Assembly: GCA_019114305.1 (NCBI GenBank)
Contig: DXFU01000047.1
Coordinates: forward strand, 1 to 46,446
Direction: 5' to 3'
DNA: 46,446 bases
From: Candidatus Hungatella pullicola
GTDB lineage: Bacteria > Bacillota > Clostridia > Lachnospirales > Lachnospiraceae
Below, piece after piece: positions 32,070 through 39,758 of this stretch. Positions within the stretch are counted from its first letter, which is position 1. Every line of letters begins with the position of its first letter. Below the pieces are notes generated by a model. That model did not search any database, was not told the origin of the DNA, and saw nothing but the letters and a program-made list of their open reading frames with translations. Both the position numbers and the translations under genes were made by a program.

Positions 32070-33119
32070 ATGGATAGCTATCGCTGCGATCAATGCGGAG
32101 ATATTATGGAGTTTGATGCAAAGACACAGACTCTTAAATGTCCCAGCTGCGGTCATTCCATAACCATTGAAAATAAACAGGAAAAGATTCGGGAACATCA
32201 GATGTCCATGGAAGCCCGGGCAAAGATTCGGGTGGAGGAGAAGGCGACACATACAATGGAGTGTTCCGGATGCGGAGCCAGAATTGAGGTGGATGCTACC
32301 AGTACGGCCACGGAGTGTCCGTTTTGCGGATCCAAGTACGTTTTAGCCCAAAAGCAGGAGGAGACCCTGATTCCTGACGGGGTACTCCCCTTTCAAATAG
32401 ACAAGAATCAAGCTGTCCAGCAGTTTCAGAGATGGCTGAAAAGCAGGTTCTGGGCGCCGGGAGAACTGAAGAATTTGTATCAGAAGGATAAAATTCAGGG
32501 GATTTACCTTCCATACTGGACGTTTGATTCTATAGCATCTACGGATTATCAGGCCAGAGGAGGCAGGGTTCACCGGGAAACCGTCAGAGACTCTGACGGA
32601 AAGGAAAGGGTGCGGGTGTATACTACCTGGACTACGGTGAGAGGCCATGTGAAGCATGCCTTTGACGATCATCTGATACCAGCTTCAAATAAGCTGGATT
32701 TGTCTATTCTGGAAGATATGGATAACTTTAATACGAAGGCTTTGGTTTCCTACTCTCCTGAATATTTTTCCGGCTATGGGGCAGAGTGTTTTACCGTAAG
32801 CCTGGATTCCGCTTATGCTCAGGCTCACAGAGAGATGGCGGATTATCTGGAAAGGCTTGTAGAACAGGAGGTTCTTACTTCCTATGATCGGGTAGAGGCT
32901 GTGCGGATTGACCCGGAATTTTATCAGGAAACATTTAAGCATATAATGGCGCCTGTTTACATGACTGCCTATAAATACAGAGATAAGCTGTATCATGTTC
33001 TGATTAATGGGCAGACAGGCTTTGTCAGGGGAGAATATCCCAAAAGTGTGGCGAAAATTGCCGTCTGTGTGGCGGTTATTCTGATTCTTGTCTTTTTTAT
33101 CTTCTGGAATGCCAGCTGA
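32070..33119 (+). CDS. YdjG-like zinc-ribbon membrane protein
   Basis: This 349-residue protein has two N-terminal zinc ribbons, CDQCG-x17-CPSCG (about 6-27) and CSGCG-x15-CPFCG (about 66-87), a central beta-rich domain with YLPYWTFDSIASTDYQARGG, and one C-terminal membrane helix (IAVCVAVILILVFFIFW). This is the YdjG architecture: in B. subtilis YdjG, with YdjH, brings the SPFH protein YdjI and PspA to the membrane. The position between pspA and an SPFH gene supports the same role. The C-terminal anchor would leave the bulk in the cytoplasm. It starts three bases after pspA. A GC-rich hairpin (33143-33158) separates it from the SPFH gene. Confidence 0.8.
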   Translation: MDSYRCDQCGDIMEFDAKTQTLKCPSCGHSITIENKQEKIREHQMSMEARAKIRVEEKATHTMECSGCGARIEVDATSTATECPFCGSKYVLAQKQEETLIPDGVLPFQIDKNQAVQQFQRWLKSRFWAPGELKNLYQKDKIQGIYLPYWTFDSIASTDYQARGGRVHRETVRDSDGKERVRVYTTWTTVRGHVKHAFDDHLIPASNKLDLSILEDMDNFNTKALVSYSPEYFSGYGAECFTVSLDSAYAQAHREMADYLERLVEQEVLTSYDRVEAVRIDPEFYQETFKHIMAPVYMTAYKYRDKLYHVLINGQTGFVRGEYPKSVAKIAVCVAVILILVFFIFWNAS

Positions 33120-33142
33120 CGATTGGGCATACCTGAATGAGG

Positions 33143-33158
33143 GCCGCCATCCGGCGGC
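33143..33158 (+). other. GC-rich intercistronic hairpin
   Basis: GCCGCC (33143-33148) and GGCGGC (33153-33158) form a perfect stem with loop ATCC, without a T-tract. It lies in the 81-base space between the zinc-ribbon and SPFH genes and is more likely an mRNA-stability or processing element than a full terminator. Confidence 0.5.
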
Positions 33159-33200
33159 AGAGGCTTCAGAGTAAAACAGGGCGAAACGGAGGACACAAAT

Positions 33201-34148
33201 ATGGGTTTTTTTGATCAGTTTTCTGATGTAATTGAATGGAGAGAGTTTCGGGACGATATGCTGTTCTGGAAGTGGAGCAACCGGGAGATCAAGAGGGGAA
33301 GCCGCCTGGTGATTCGTCCCGGACAGGATGCGGTTTTTCTTTATAATGGAAAAGTGGAGGGTATTTTTCAGGAGGAAGGGAATTATGAGGTAGAGTCGGA
33401 TATTGTTCCCTTTCTCACAACTTTGAAAGGATTTAAATTCGGGTTTAACAGCGGAATCAGGGCGGAAGTTCTGTTCATCAATACCAAGGAGATTCTGGTA
33501 AAGTGGGGAACAAGGACACCGGTTCTCATTCCTTATCCTTCTCTTCCCGGAGGCATGCCTATCAGAGCTTTTGGAACCTTTGCCTGCAGGATTTCAGATT
33601 ATGATATACTTATAGAAAAGATTGCTGGTATCCGTCAGCAGTTTACGGTTGAAGATGTAAAAGAGAGAATTATTTCCCATTTGGATCAGCTTCTCATGAA
33701 ATGGATTTCCAGAGAGGGAAAGGATATGTTTAATCTGCAGCTTAACGCCGGGGAAATTGGAGCTGGAATTCAGGAGGATCTGGATATGGAGATGCGGGCT
33801 ATAGGAATCAGCATTCCCTCCTTTGTCATTTCCAATTTTAACTATCCGGAGGAAGTGCAGAAGATGGCTGAAAAGGCTGCGGCCCAGAGTATGATTCACG
33901 ATGTGGGAAGGTTCCAGCAGGTAGCCATGGGCGAAGCATTATCTCAGGGAGGAAGCGGGGCGGCTCAGATGGCAGGAATGGCGGCGGGGATGGCCGCGGG
34001 ACAACAGATGGCGGCCCAGATGCAGGCCGGCCAGGGCCATCAGGTCAACCAAAGTTTGTCAGGCCAGGTCCCCAATTTCTGCCCGAACTGCGGAGCAAAA
34101 ACCAATGGCATGCGTTTCTGCGGCAACTGCGGCTATAAGCTGATTTGA
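33201..34148 (+). CDS. SPFH-domain protein, YdjI-like, with C-terminal zinc ribbon
   Basis: This 315-residue protein contains an N-terminal SPFH/virion-core-like domain (COG4260): SRLVIRPGQDAVFLYNGKVEG, RAFGTFACRISDYDILIEKI and the helical region with RAIGISIPSFVISNFNYPEEVQKM. A Gly/Ala/Met/Gln-rich linker (about 245-290) leads to a C-terminal zinc ribbon CPNCG-x8-CGNCGYK. YdjI of B. subtilis has the same order and forms part of the PspA membrane-stress complex, where it is needed for PspA localisation. The gene lies 81 bases after the zinc-ribbon membrane protein. A ydjH (TPM domain) homologue is missing between them. The start has AACGGAGGA 11 bases upstream. Confidence 0.85.
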   Translation: MGFFDQFSDVIEWREFRDDMLFWKWSNREIKRGSRLVIRPGQDAVFLYNGKVEGIFQEEGNYEVESDIVPFLTTLKGFKFGFNSGIRAEVLFINTKEILVKWGTRTPVLIPYPSLPGGMPIRAFGTFACRISDYDILIEKIAGIRQQFTVEDVKERIISHLDQLLMKWISREGKDMFNLQLNAGEIGAGIQEDLDMEMRAIGISIPSFVISNFNYPEEVQKMAEKAAAQSMIHDVGRFQQVAMGEALSQGGSGAAQMAGMAAGMAAGQQMAAQMQAGQGHQVNQSLSGQVPNFCPNCGAKTNGMRFCGNCGYKLI

Positions 34149-34163
34149 CGGGAAGGAAATAAA

Positions 34164-35051
34164 ATGAACAACAGTCTGGAATATTATAAGGTGTTTTATT
34201 ATGTGGCCCAAATGGGCAGCATTACTATGGCGGCCGAGAGGCTGTGTATCTCTCAGCCGGCTGTAAGCCAGGCTGTCAGGCAGCTGGAGAGTTCCCTTAA
34301 TACAAAGCTGTTTTTAAGAAGCTCTAAGGGCGTGAGGCTTACCAGGGAGGGAGAGCTTTTATTTCATCATGTAAAAGTTGGACTGGAGGAAATTTGGGAA
34401 GGAGAAGGAATGCTGCGGCGGATGCAGGATCTGGAGAACGGCGAAGTGAGGATCGGAGCCAGCGATATGACTCTGCAGTTTTATCTTCTTCCTTATCTGG
34501 AGCGTTTTCACGAACTGTATCCGGGGGTGAGGGTTACTGTTTCCAATGGCCCTACGCCGGAAACTTTGGGATTTCTCTATCACGGAATCATAGATTTTGG
34601 AGTGGTCAGCTCTCCTTTTGAGGCAAGGCCGGAGGTTCAGGTCACCAAGGTAAAAGAAATCCGTAATGTATTTGTTGCAGGAGATAAGTTTGGTTATCTC
34701 AAGGGGAAAAAGCTGGACTACCAGATTTTAAAGGAACTGCCCTGTATCTTTCTGGAAAAGAATACCAGTACCAGAAAATTCATGGATGATTTTCTGGAGG
34801 CGCGGGGGATTGTTCCGGAGGCGGAATTTGAGCTTTCTACCAGTGATATGATCGTCCAGTTTGCCATGAGAAATCTGGGCGTGGGCTGTGTTATGTCAGA
34901 ATTTGCCCAAAAAGGCATTGAGGAAGGACGGCTGTTTCAGCTTACATTTCAGGAGGAGATGCCTAAAAGGCATTTTTGTATGATTACAGACGGGAGAAAT
35001 CCCATATCTCCGGCGGGGAAAAAGCTGTTGGAGCTGATGATTGAGAGATAA
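34164..35051 (+). CDS. LysR family transcriptional regulator
   Basis: This 295-residue LysR regulator begins NNSLEYYKVFYYVAQMGSIT and contains the N-terminal HTH (MAAERLCISQPAVSQAVRQLE) and the effector domain (VRIGASDMTLQFYLLPYL through NLGVGCVMSEFAQKG). It is of the CysB/CbbR-like branch common in Clostridia. A ribosome binding site (GGGAAGG) precedes the ATG. It starts 15 bases after the SPFH gene and is thus probably in the pspA operon, an unusual place for a LysR gene, since LysR regulators usually lie divergent to their targets. It could regulate purA downstream, but purA has its own good promoter and I see no T-N11-A palindrome there. The ligand is unknown. Confidence 0.88.
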   Translation: MNNSLEYYKVFYYVAQMGSITMAAERLCISQPAVSQAVRQLESSLNTKLFLRSSKGVRLTREGELLFHHVKVGLEEIWEGEGMLRRMQDLENGEVRIGASDMTLQFYLLPYLERFHELYPGVRVTVSNGPTPETLGFLYHGIIDFGVVSSPFEARPEVQVTKVKEIRNVFVAGDKFGYLKGKKLDYQILKELPCIFLEKNTSTRKFMDDFLEARGIVPEAEFELSTSDMIVQFAMRNLGVGCVMSEFAQKGIEEGRLFQLTFQEEMPKRHFCMITDGRNPISPAGKKLLELMIER

Positions 35052-35089
35052 TATAATAAAAAATTATGAAAACTATAAATAATATTGAC

Positions 35090-35118
35090 TTTACTTATAT
35101 AAGCCAATGGACTATAAT
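35090..35118 (+). promoter_or_regulatory. Sigma-A promoter of purA
   Basis: TTTACT (35090-35095), 17 bases, then perfect TATAAT (35113-35118). A better-matching TTGACT (35085-35090) lies at 22 bases, too far. The leader is about 37 bases. Confidence 0.65.
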
Positions 35119-35161
35119 GGGAAAGTAACAGGTATTTTTATCCTAAGGAGGAAAATAAGTA

Positions 35162-36439
35162 ATGGTAAGAGCAATCGTAGGCGCTAACTGGGGCGACGAG
35201 GGAAAGGGCAAAATCACTGACATGCTGGCAAAGGAATCTGATATTATTGTAAGATTCCAGGGAGGAAGCAATGCCGGTCATACCATTATCAATAATTATG
35301 GTAAATTTGCTCTTCATCTTCTGCCGTCAGGAGTATTCTACAGTCATACAACAAGTATTATTGGAAACGGAGTGGCGCTGAACATTCCATTTCTGGTAAA
35401 GGAAGTAGAGGATCTGGTGAGCAAAGGAGTTCCAAAACCCAGGATTCTGGTTTCTGACAGGGCTCAGATTCTGATGCCGTATCATATTCTTTTTGATCAG
35501 TATGAGGAGGAGCGTCTTGGCAAGAATTCTTTTGGTTCCACAAAATCAGGGATTGCTCCGTTCTATTCAGATAAATACGCAAAAATTGGCTTTCAGGTCA
35601 GCGAACTGTTTGACGAGGAAGGATTAAAAGAAAAGGTATACCGTGTCTGTGAAACAAAAAATGTGCTTTTAGAGCACTTATATCATAAGCCTGCCATTGA
35701 TCCGGAGGAATTGTATCAAACGCTTCTGGAATACAGGAACATGGTTGAGCCTTATGTATGTGACGTATCCAAGTATCTGTACGATGCCATTCAGGAGGGC
35801 AAGAATATCCTCTTAGAAGGCCAGCTGGGTTCCCTTAAGGATCCGGATCACGGAATTTATCCAATGGTAACTTCTTCTTCCACACTGGCAGCTTACGGCG
35901 CCATTGGAGCCGGTATTCCGCCGTATGAGATTAAGAACATTACCACTGTAGTCAAGGCATATTCCAGCGCTGTAGGCGCAGGTGCCTTTGTAAGCGAGAT
36001 CTTTGGAGACGAGGCGGATGAACTGAGAAGACGAGGCGGAGACGGCGGTGAGTTCGGCGCTACAACAGGACGTCCAAGACGCATGGGCTGGTTTGACGCT
36101 GTGGCCACTCGTTACGGATGCCGGATTCAGGGAGCAACAGAGGTAGCTTTGACAGTTCTGGATGTTCTGGGATATCTGGATGAGCTTCCAATCTGTGTGG
36201 GATATGAGATTGACGGCAAAGTAACAAAAGATTTCCCGACAACGGTACAGCTTCAGAAGGCGAAACCGGTTTATGAGAAGCTTCCAGGCTGGAAGTGCGA
36301 AATCCGGGGAATTAAGAATTATGAGGATCTTCCGGAGAACTGCAGAAAGTATATTGAATTCATTGAAAAGGAGATTCAGACTCCTATTACCATGGTATCC
36401 AATGGACCAGGAAGAGACGATATTATTTACAGAAAGTAA
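35162..36439 (+). CDS. purA: Adenylosuccinate synthetase
   Basis: This 425-residue GTP-dependent enzyme couples IMP and aspartate to adenylosuccinate, which PurB (29663) then splits to AMP. The N-terminal loop VGANWGDEGKGK with D12, and H41 in GGSNAGHTI, are the catalytic Asp and His. The GTP-contacting and IMP-contacting segments NSFGSTKSGIAPFYSDKYAK and LEGQLGSLKDPDHGIYPMVT are present. TTGRPRRMGWFD and the C-terminal ISMVSNGPGRDDII-like end (TMVSNGPGRDD) are typical. The ATG follows AAGGAGG. It stands alone with a strong promoter and a terminator, apart from purCFB by about four kilobases occupied by the pspA cassette. Confidence 0.97.
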   Translation: MVRAIVGANWGDEGKGKITDMLAKESDIIVRFQGGSNAGHTIINNYGKFALHLLPSGVFYSHTTSIIGNGVALNIPFLVKEVEDLVSKGVPKPRILVSDRAQILMPYHILFDQYEEERLGKNSFGSTKSGIAPFYSDKYAKIGFQVSELFDEEGLKEKVYRVCETKNVLLEHLYHKPAIDPEELYQTLLEYRNMVEPYVCDVSKYLYDAIQEGKNILLEGQLGSLKDPDHGIYPMVTSSSTLAAYGAIGAGIPPYEIKNITTVVKAYSSAVGAGAFVSEIFGDEADELRRRGGDGGEFGATTGRPRRMGWFDAVATRYGCRIQGATEVALTVLDVLGYLDELPICVGYEIDGKVTKDFPTTVQLQKAKPVYEKLPGWKCEIRGIKNYEDLPENCRKYIEFIEKEIQTPITMVSNGPGRDDIIYRK

Positions 36440-36448
36440 CGGCAAATA

Positions 36449-36487
36449 AAAAGGGGGGACAGGCATGAGATGCTTATCCTCCCTTTT
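36449..36487. terminator. Bidirectional terminator between purA and the small membrane gene
   Basis: AAAAGGGGGG (36449-36458) pairs with CCTCCCTTTT (36478-36487) with one G-T pair. T-rich sequence follows on both strands, suiting the convergent genes. Confidence 0.8.
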
Positions 36488-36490
36488 GTT

Positions 36491-36706
36491 TTATTTTTTG
36501 CTGTCATCTTTGCCTTTTGGATTCCATACTTTCCAGGCTAACTGAAAAGCGTAGATAAAAATTGGCACCACAATGGTGCAGAATAAGGAGACTGTAAGCC
36601 AGTTTTTGGCATTAGGACTGTGGGAAAAGGCGCTGATCACGGCAATTACGTAAAGCGACAGTAAAAGAATAAGACCCATAACGGCCAGGATACGTTTCCA
36701 TTTCAT
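36491..36706 (-). CDS. Small two-helix membrane protein, unknown
   Basis: This 71-residue protein has two transmembrane segments, ILAVMGLILLLSLYVIAVISAF (about 6-27) and WLTVSLFCTIVVPIFIYAFQLAWKV (about 36-60), with a short polar loop (SHSPNAKN) and a lysine-rich C-terminus (WNPKGKDDSKK). Both ends are predicted to face the cytoplasm. The function is unknown. The ribosome binding site AGAGGT precedes the ATG by five bases. It is convergent with purA and shares its terminator, and is divergent from the choline-binding-repeat protein. Small conserved proteins of this kind near purA are frequent in Lachnospiraceae as far as I recall, which supports a real gene. Confidence 0.7.
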   Translation of the reverse strand: MKWKRILAVMGLILLLSLYVIAVISAFSHSPNAKNWLTVSLFCTIVVPIFIYAFQLAWKVWNPKGKDDSKK

Positions 36707-36778
36707 GTGATACCTCTTGTGTTTTAAATGCAGTTCAGTGAATCAGTTTCCATTTTATTATAAGTCAGGAAGGGGAAA

Positions 36779-37684
36779 ATGAAAAGCCCCTCAGGGAAAG
36801 GTGTGAAAGAATTGAGAAAATTTTTGCTTGGACTGGCAGCAGGCGTTTTTCTTACGTTTTCTGCGGTCCCATCCGCGGCATGGGCCCAGGAAAATCAGAA
36901 TCAGCGGGAGACAGGCTGGCATTATGATGAAGACAGGGAAAAATGGTATTATTATACGGAAGAAGGGAATCTTCAGACAGGCTGGTTTCAGGATTCATCA
37001 GGCAGCTGGTACTGGTTTAACAGCAGGGGAGAGATGGTCTGCGGCGGTTATCAGGTGATAGACGGCCAGAGATACTATTTTCTGGAAAACGGCCAGATGG
37101 CCGCAGGGCAGTATGCAGGTCTGTCCTACATGAATCTGTCTGGTCAGCCCGATTCTTCCAGAGACATGACAGTAGAAGGACGGGGCAATGCAAAGGCGGT
37201 GAACGCGGAAACCAGAAAGGAGATTACAAAGGCTCTTCAGGATATACCAAGAGAATGGATTTTGCATTTTCTGAATCACGGATGGGAATTTGTCTATTAT
37301 CCCGATAAGGAGTATTTTTCTGCTCCCCAGTCAGATGGAGAAACCTATTATGTCCGATATAAGCTGGATGACAGCTGCAGAAAAATTAAATTCTGCGATC
37401 CGGAGGCTTTGACTCAGGCCTTTGGAGAGTATATTGGCTATGCTTCCGGCTGTTATGAACCAGACAGTCAGTTTATGGAAGACCTGCTTAAGGACAGCCA
37501 AAGCTGGAAGGAGACGGCAGATATACCGGAGTATTTTGTCAATGATGCCCAGTTTACTTTGGGGCGGCTGATATCTTTATACCTCACGGATCCGGAGGCC
37601 AGAGAGACTTTTGATACAAAGTCTTTGGCTGGACAGATGATAAGAACGCTGCTTCAGTGTCAGCCTGGAACATTGGTTCCCTGA
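36779..37684 (+). CDS. Secreted choline-binding-repeat protein with degenerate lethal-factor-like domain
   Basis: This 301-residue protein has a signal peptide (LRKFLLGLAAGVFLTFSAVPSAAWA, cleavage near 37) and three aromatic-rich cell-wall-binding repeats (about 45-115: GWHYDEDREKWYYY, TGWFQDSSGSWYWF, GGYQVIDGQRYYF). The C-terminal half (about 140-295) looks like an anthrax-lethal-factor-type (ATLF-like) peptidase fold, with FLNHGWEFVYYP and the helix layout up to LISLYLTDPE. The zinc motif HExxH is replaced by Q213-A-F-G-E217, and the downstream glutamates are also gone, so a protease activity is unlikely. It may bind the cell wall or act as an adaptor. The ATG follows GGAAGGGG. The fold assignment is from memory of the family pattern and is moderately sure. 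Confidence 0.7.
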   Translation: MKSPSGKGVKELRKFLLGLAAGVFLTFSAVPSAAWAQENQNQRETGWHYDEDREKWYYYTEEGNLQTGWFQDSSGSWYWFNSRGEMVCGGYQVIDGQRYYFLENGQMAAGQYAGLSYMNLSGQPDSSRDMTVEGRGNAKAVNAETRKEITKALQDIPREWILHFLNHGWEFVYYPDKEYFSAPQSDGETYYVRYKLDDSCRKIKFCDPEALTQAFGEYIGYASGCYEPDSQFMEDLLKDSQSWKETADIPEYFVNDAQFTLGRLISLYLTDPEARETFDTKSLAGQMIRTLLQCQPGTLVP

Positions 37685-37696
37685 GACGGAAAGAGA

Positions 37697-37723
37697 AGAG
37701 CCTGGCTTACTCAGCCAGGCTCT
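37697..37723. terminator. Hairpin at the 3' ends of convergent genes
   Basis: AGAGCCTGGC (37697-37706) and GCCAGGCTCT (37714-37723) are a perfect 10-base inverted repeat. The loop contains the stop codon of the ABC-F gene, so the hairpin overlaps its coding end. The T-tract is weak on both strands. Confidence 0.65.
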
Positions 37724-39623
37724 CCCATTGTTCATAGAGCCGCTCCAGCCGATGTTGGAGCTGTTCTTTTTCTGTGTTTAATTCCATTAATTTTGCTACA
37801 TCAGTATAAATGTCCTCTTTCTCAAGAAGTTCATTGATTTCGCTGTCTCTGGCTTCCAGGCGGCTTATTTCATCCTCTGTTTTCTTTAAGTCATTCTGGC
37901 GCTTTCGAATTTTTGCCTGTTCTTCCTTTTGAGTTTTCCAGTCCTGCTTGCTCTCAGAATCGCCAACGGATTTTTCAGAAGCCGATTCCACTGTGTTTTC
38001 CAGATGGATTTCAGCCATCAGGTCTTTTTTCTCCAAATAGTAATCGTAATTGCCAATGTAGTTAATAAGAGTATGGCCAGTAAGCTCCAGAATTCTGGTG
38101 GCTGTTTTGTTAATGAAATAACGGTCATGGGATACGTAAAGCACAGTTCCCTCATAATGAATGAGAGCGTCTTCCAGAATTTCTTTGGAGGTAATGTCCA
38201 GATGGTTGGTAGGCTCATCCAAAATCAGAAAATTGGCTTCTGACAGCATCAACTTGGCAAGGGAAACCCGTCCCCTTTCGCCGCCGCTTAAATCCTTAAT
38301 CCGTTTAAATACGTCGTCTCCCGTAAAAAGGAAAGCGGCAAGGACATTGCGGATCCGCGTGTTGTTCAGATCCGGATAGGTGTCCTGAAGCTCGTCAAAT
38401 AAGGTTTTCTCCATGTGAAGTACTTGATGCTCCTGATCATAATAGCCGATATGCACTTTGGAGCCCAGCTGAATCTCTCCCTGGTCCGGGGGAAGAATTT
38501 GGTTGAGGATTTTCAGAATAGTGGTTTTCCCTGTTCCGTTGGCACCGATAATAGCGACCCGCTCCCCTCTTTTGATGTCAAAATTCAGGTGGGAGAAAAG
38601 ATGATTGGTACCGAAGGATTTTCCCAGATCTTTTACCGTGAGAACATCATTGCCGCTGACAATGTTTGGCTCCAGCCGGATGCGCATTTCATCGTTGATT
38701 TCTGCAGGCTTTTCCAGCACCTCCATTTTTTCCAGCATTTTTTCACGGCTTTCCGCCCGCTTGATGGATTTTTCACGGTTAAACGATTTCAGTTTGGCAA
38801 TGACTTCCTCCTGATGGCGGATTTCCTGCTGCTGGTTTAAGTAGGCTTTCAGCTGGGCTTCCCGGATCATAGCCCGTTTCTGGCTGTAGGCAGTGTAATT
38901 CCCCTGGTAGACAGAAGCGCATCCGCCATCCAGTTCAATAATCTTGCTCACTACCCGGTCCAGAAAATACCGGTCATGGGCTACAATTACAACACTGCCG
39001 TCATAATTCATAAGATATCCCTCCAGCCAGGCAATGGATTCCATATCCAGATGGTTGGTAGGCTCATCTAAAAGGATAATATCAGGTTTTGAGAGAAGAA
39101 GACGGCCTAAGGAGATTCGTGTCTTCTGACCTCCGGACAGAGAAGAAACCCGTTTTGTAAACTCTTCTTCTGTAAAACCCAGTCCTTTTAAAACTCCGGT
39201 TACCTCGCTTTTGTAGGCATAGCCGTTCTGCAGCTCAAATTCATGGTTTAAACGGCTGTAAAGGGCCAGAATGGATTCCAGCTCCTCCCCGGAGGCTTCA
39301 TTCATCTGATTTTCCAGGCTGCGGATTTTTTCTTCCATTTCAATCAGAGGACGCTTGATTTCCATAACCTCATCAAAAATAGTGCGGTCACTGGAGAGAT
39401 CCTGATGCTGGGCCAGGTAACCTATGGTTTTGCCCTTAGAAAGGACAACTTCGCCGTCATCAGCGGACAGCTCGCCAATAATGATTTTAAGCAAAGTGGA
39501 TTTGCCCGCTCCGTTGATTCCAACAATGGCGGCCTTTTCCCTGTCTTCTATATGAAAGGAAATATTTTTTAAGATTTCCGTACTTCCAAAGGACTTGCTG
39601 ATGTTGCTGCAAGATAATATCAT
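37707..39623 (-). CDS. ABC-F family ATPase (YdiF-like)
   Basis: This 638-residue soluble protein carries two ABC ATPase domains: Walker A GINGAGKST (35-43) with signature LSGGQKTR and Walker B ILLDEPTNHLD, then a second set GANGTGKTT, LSGGERGR and LILDEPTNHLD. The linker between them (about 235-310, KAYLNQQQEIRHQEEVIAKL) is the ABC-F interdomain (PtIM) motif that reaches the ribosomal peptidyl-transferase centre, and the C-terminus is a coiled coil (DWKTQKEEQAKIRKRQNDLKK). ABC-F proteins relieve ribosome stalling or protect against antibiotics. The gene order ydiF-rex is shared with B. subtilis. AGGAGG precedes the ATG. It is divergent from rex. Confidence 0.93.
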   Translation of the reverse strand: MILSCSNISKSFGSTEILKNISFHIEDREKAAIVGINGAGKSTLLKIIIGELSADDGEVVLSKGKTIGYLAQHQDLSSDRTIFDEVMEIKRPLIEMEEKIRSLENQMNEASGEELESILALYSRLNHEFELQNGYAYKSEVTGVLKGLGFTEEEFTKRVSSLSGGQKTRISLGRLLLSKPDIILLDEPTNHLDMESIAWLEGYLMNYDGSVVIVAHDRYFLDRVVSKIIELDGGCASVYQGNYTAYSQKRAMIREAQLKAYLNQQQEIRHQEEVIAKLKSFNREKSIKRAESREKMLEKMEVLEKPAEINDEMRIRLEPNIVSGNDVLTVKDLGKSFGTNHLFSHLNFDIKRGERVAIIGANGTGKTTILKILNQILPPDQGEIQLGSKVHIGYYDQEHQVLHMEKTLFDELQDTYPDLNNTRIRNVLAAFLFTGDDVFKRIKDLSGGERGRVSLAKLMLSEANFLILDEPTNHLDITSKEILEDALIHYEGTVLYVSHDRYFINKTATRILELTGHTLINYIGNYDYYLEKKDLMAEIHLENTVESASEKSVGDSESKQDWKTQKEEQAKIRKRQNDLKKTEDEISRLEARDSEINELLEKEDIYTDVAKLMELNTEKEQLQHRLERLYEQWESLAE

Positions 39624-39662
39624 AAGTGTATCCTCCTGAATCTATGGTAAAACAACAGAAAT

Positions 39663-39691
39663 AGTATAATATAGGCGGTTATTTTTTTCAA
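39663..39691 (-). promoter_or_regulatory. Sigma-A promoter of the ABC-F gene
   Basis: On the minus strand TTGAAA (39686-39691) and TATACT (39663-39668) are separated by 17 bases. Confidence 0.7.
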
Positions 39692-39693
39692 CA

Positions 39694-39722
39694 TTGACAT
39701 TATTTTGACATAAAGATATAAT
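39694..39722 (+). promoter_or_regulatory. Sigma-A promoter of rex
   Basis: Perfect TTGACA (39694-39699), 17 bases, and perfect TATAAT (39717-39722). A second TTGACA lies at 39705-39710. The -35 is only two bases from that of the divergent ABC-F promoter, so both polymerases compete. No exact Rex box (TTGTTAA-N4-TTAACAA) is present. Confidence 0.8.
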
Positions 39723-39758
39723 GTAGTTAGCTATAAATTTAACAGAGAGGGTGAGACG

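Noticed and set aside
35813-36466. 217-codon minus-strand ORF inside purA
   Set aside because: It is antisense to purA and resembles no protein; it is a shadow of the purA codon pattern.
39723-39745. Rex operator in the rex promoter region
   Set aside because: GTTA and TAAC arms occur, but the spacing is wrong for TTGTTAA-N4-TTAACAA and one arm is imperfect.
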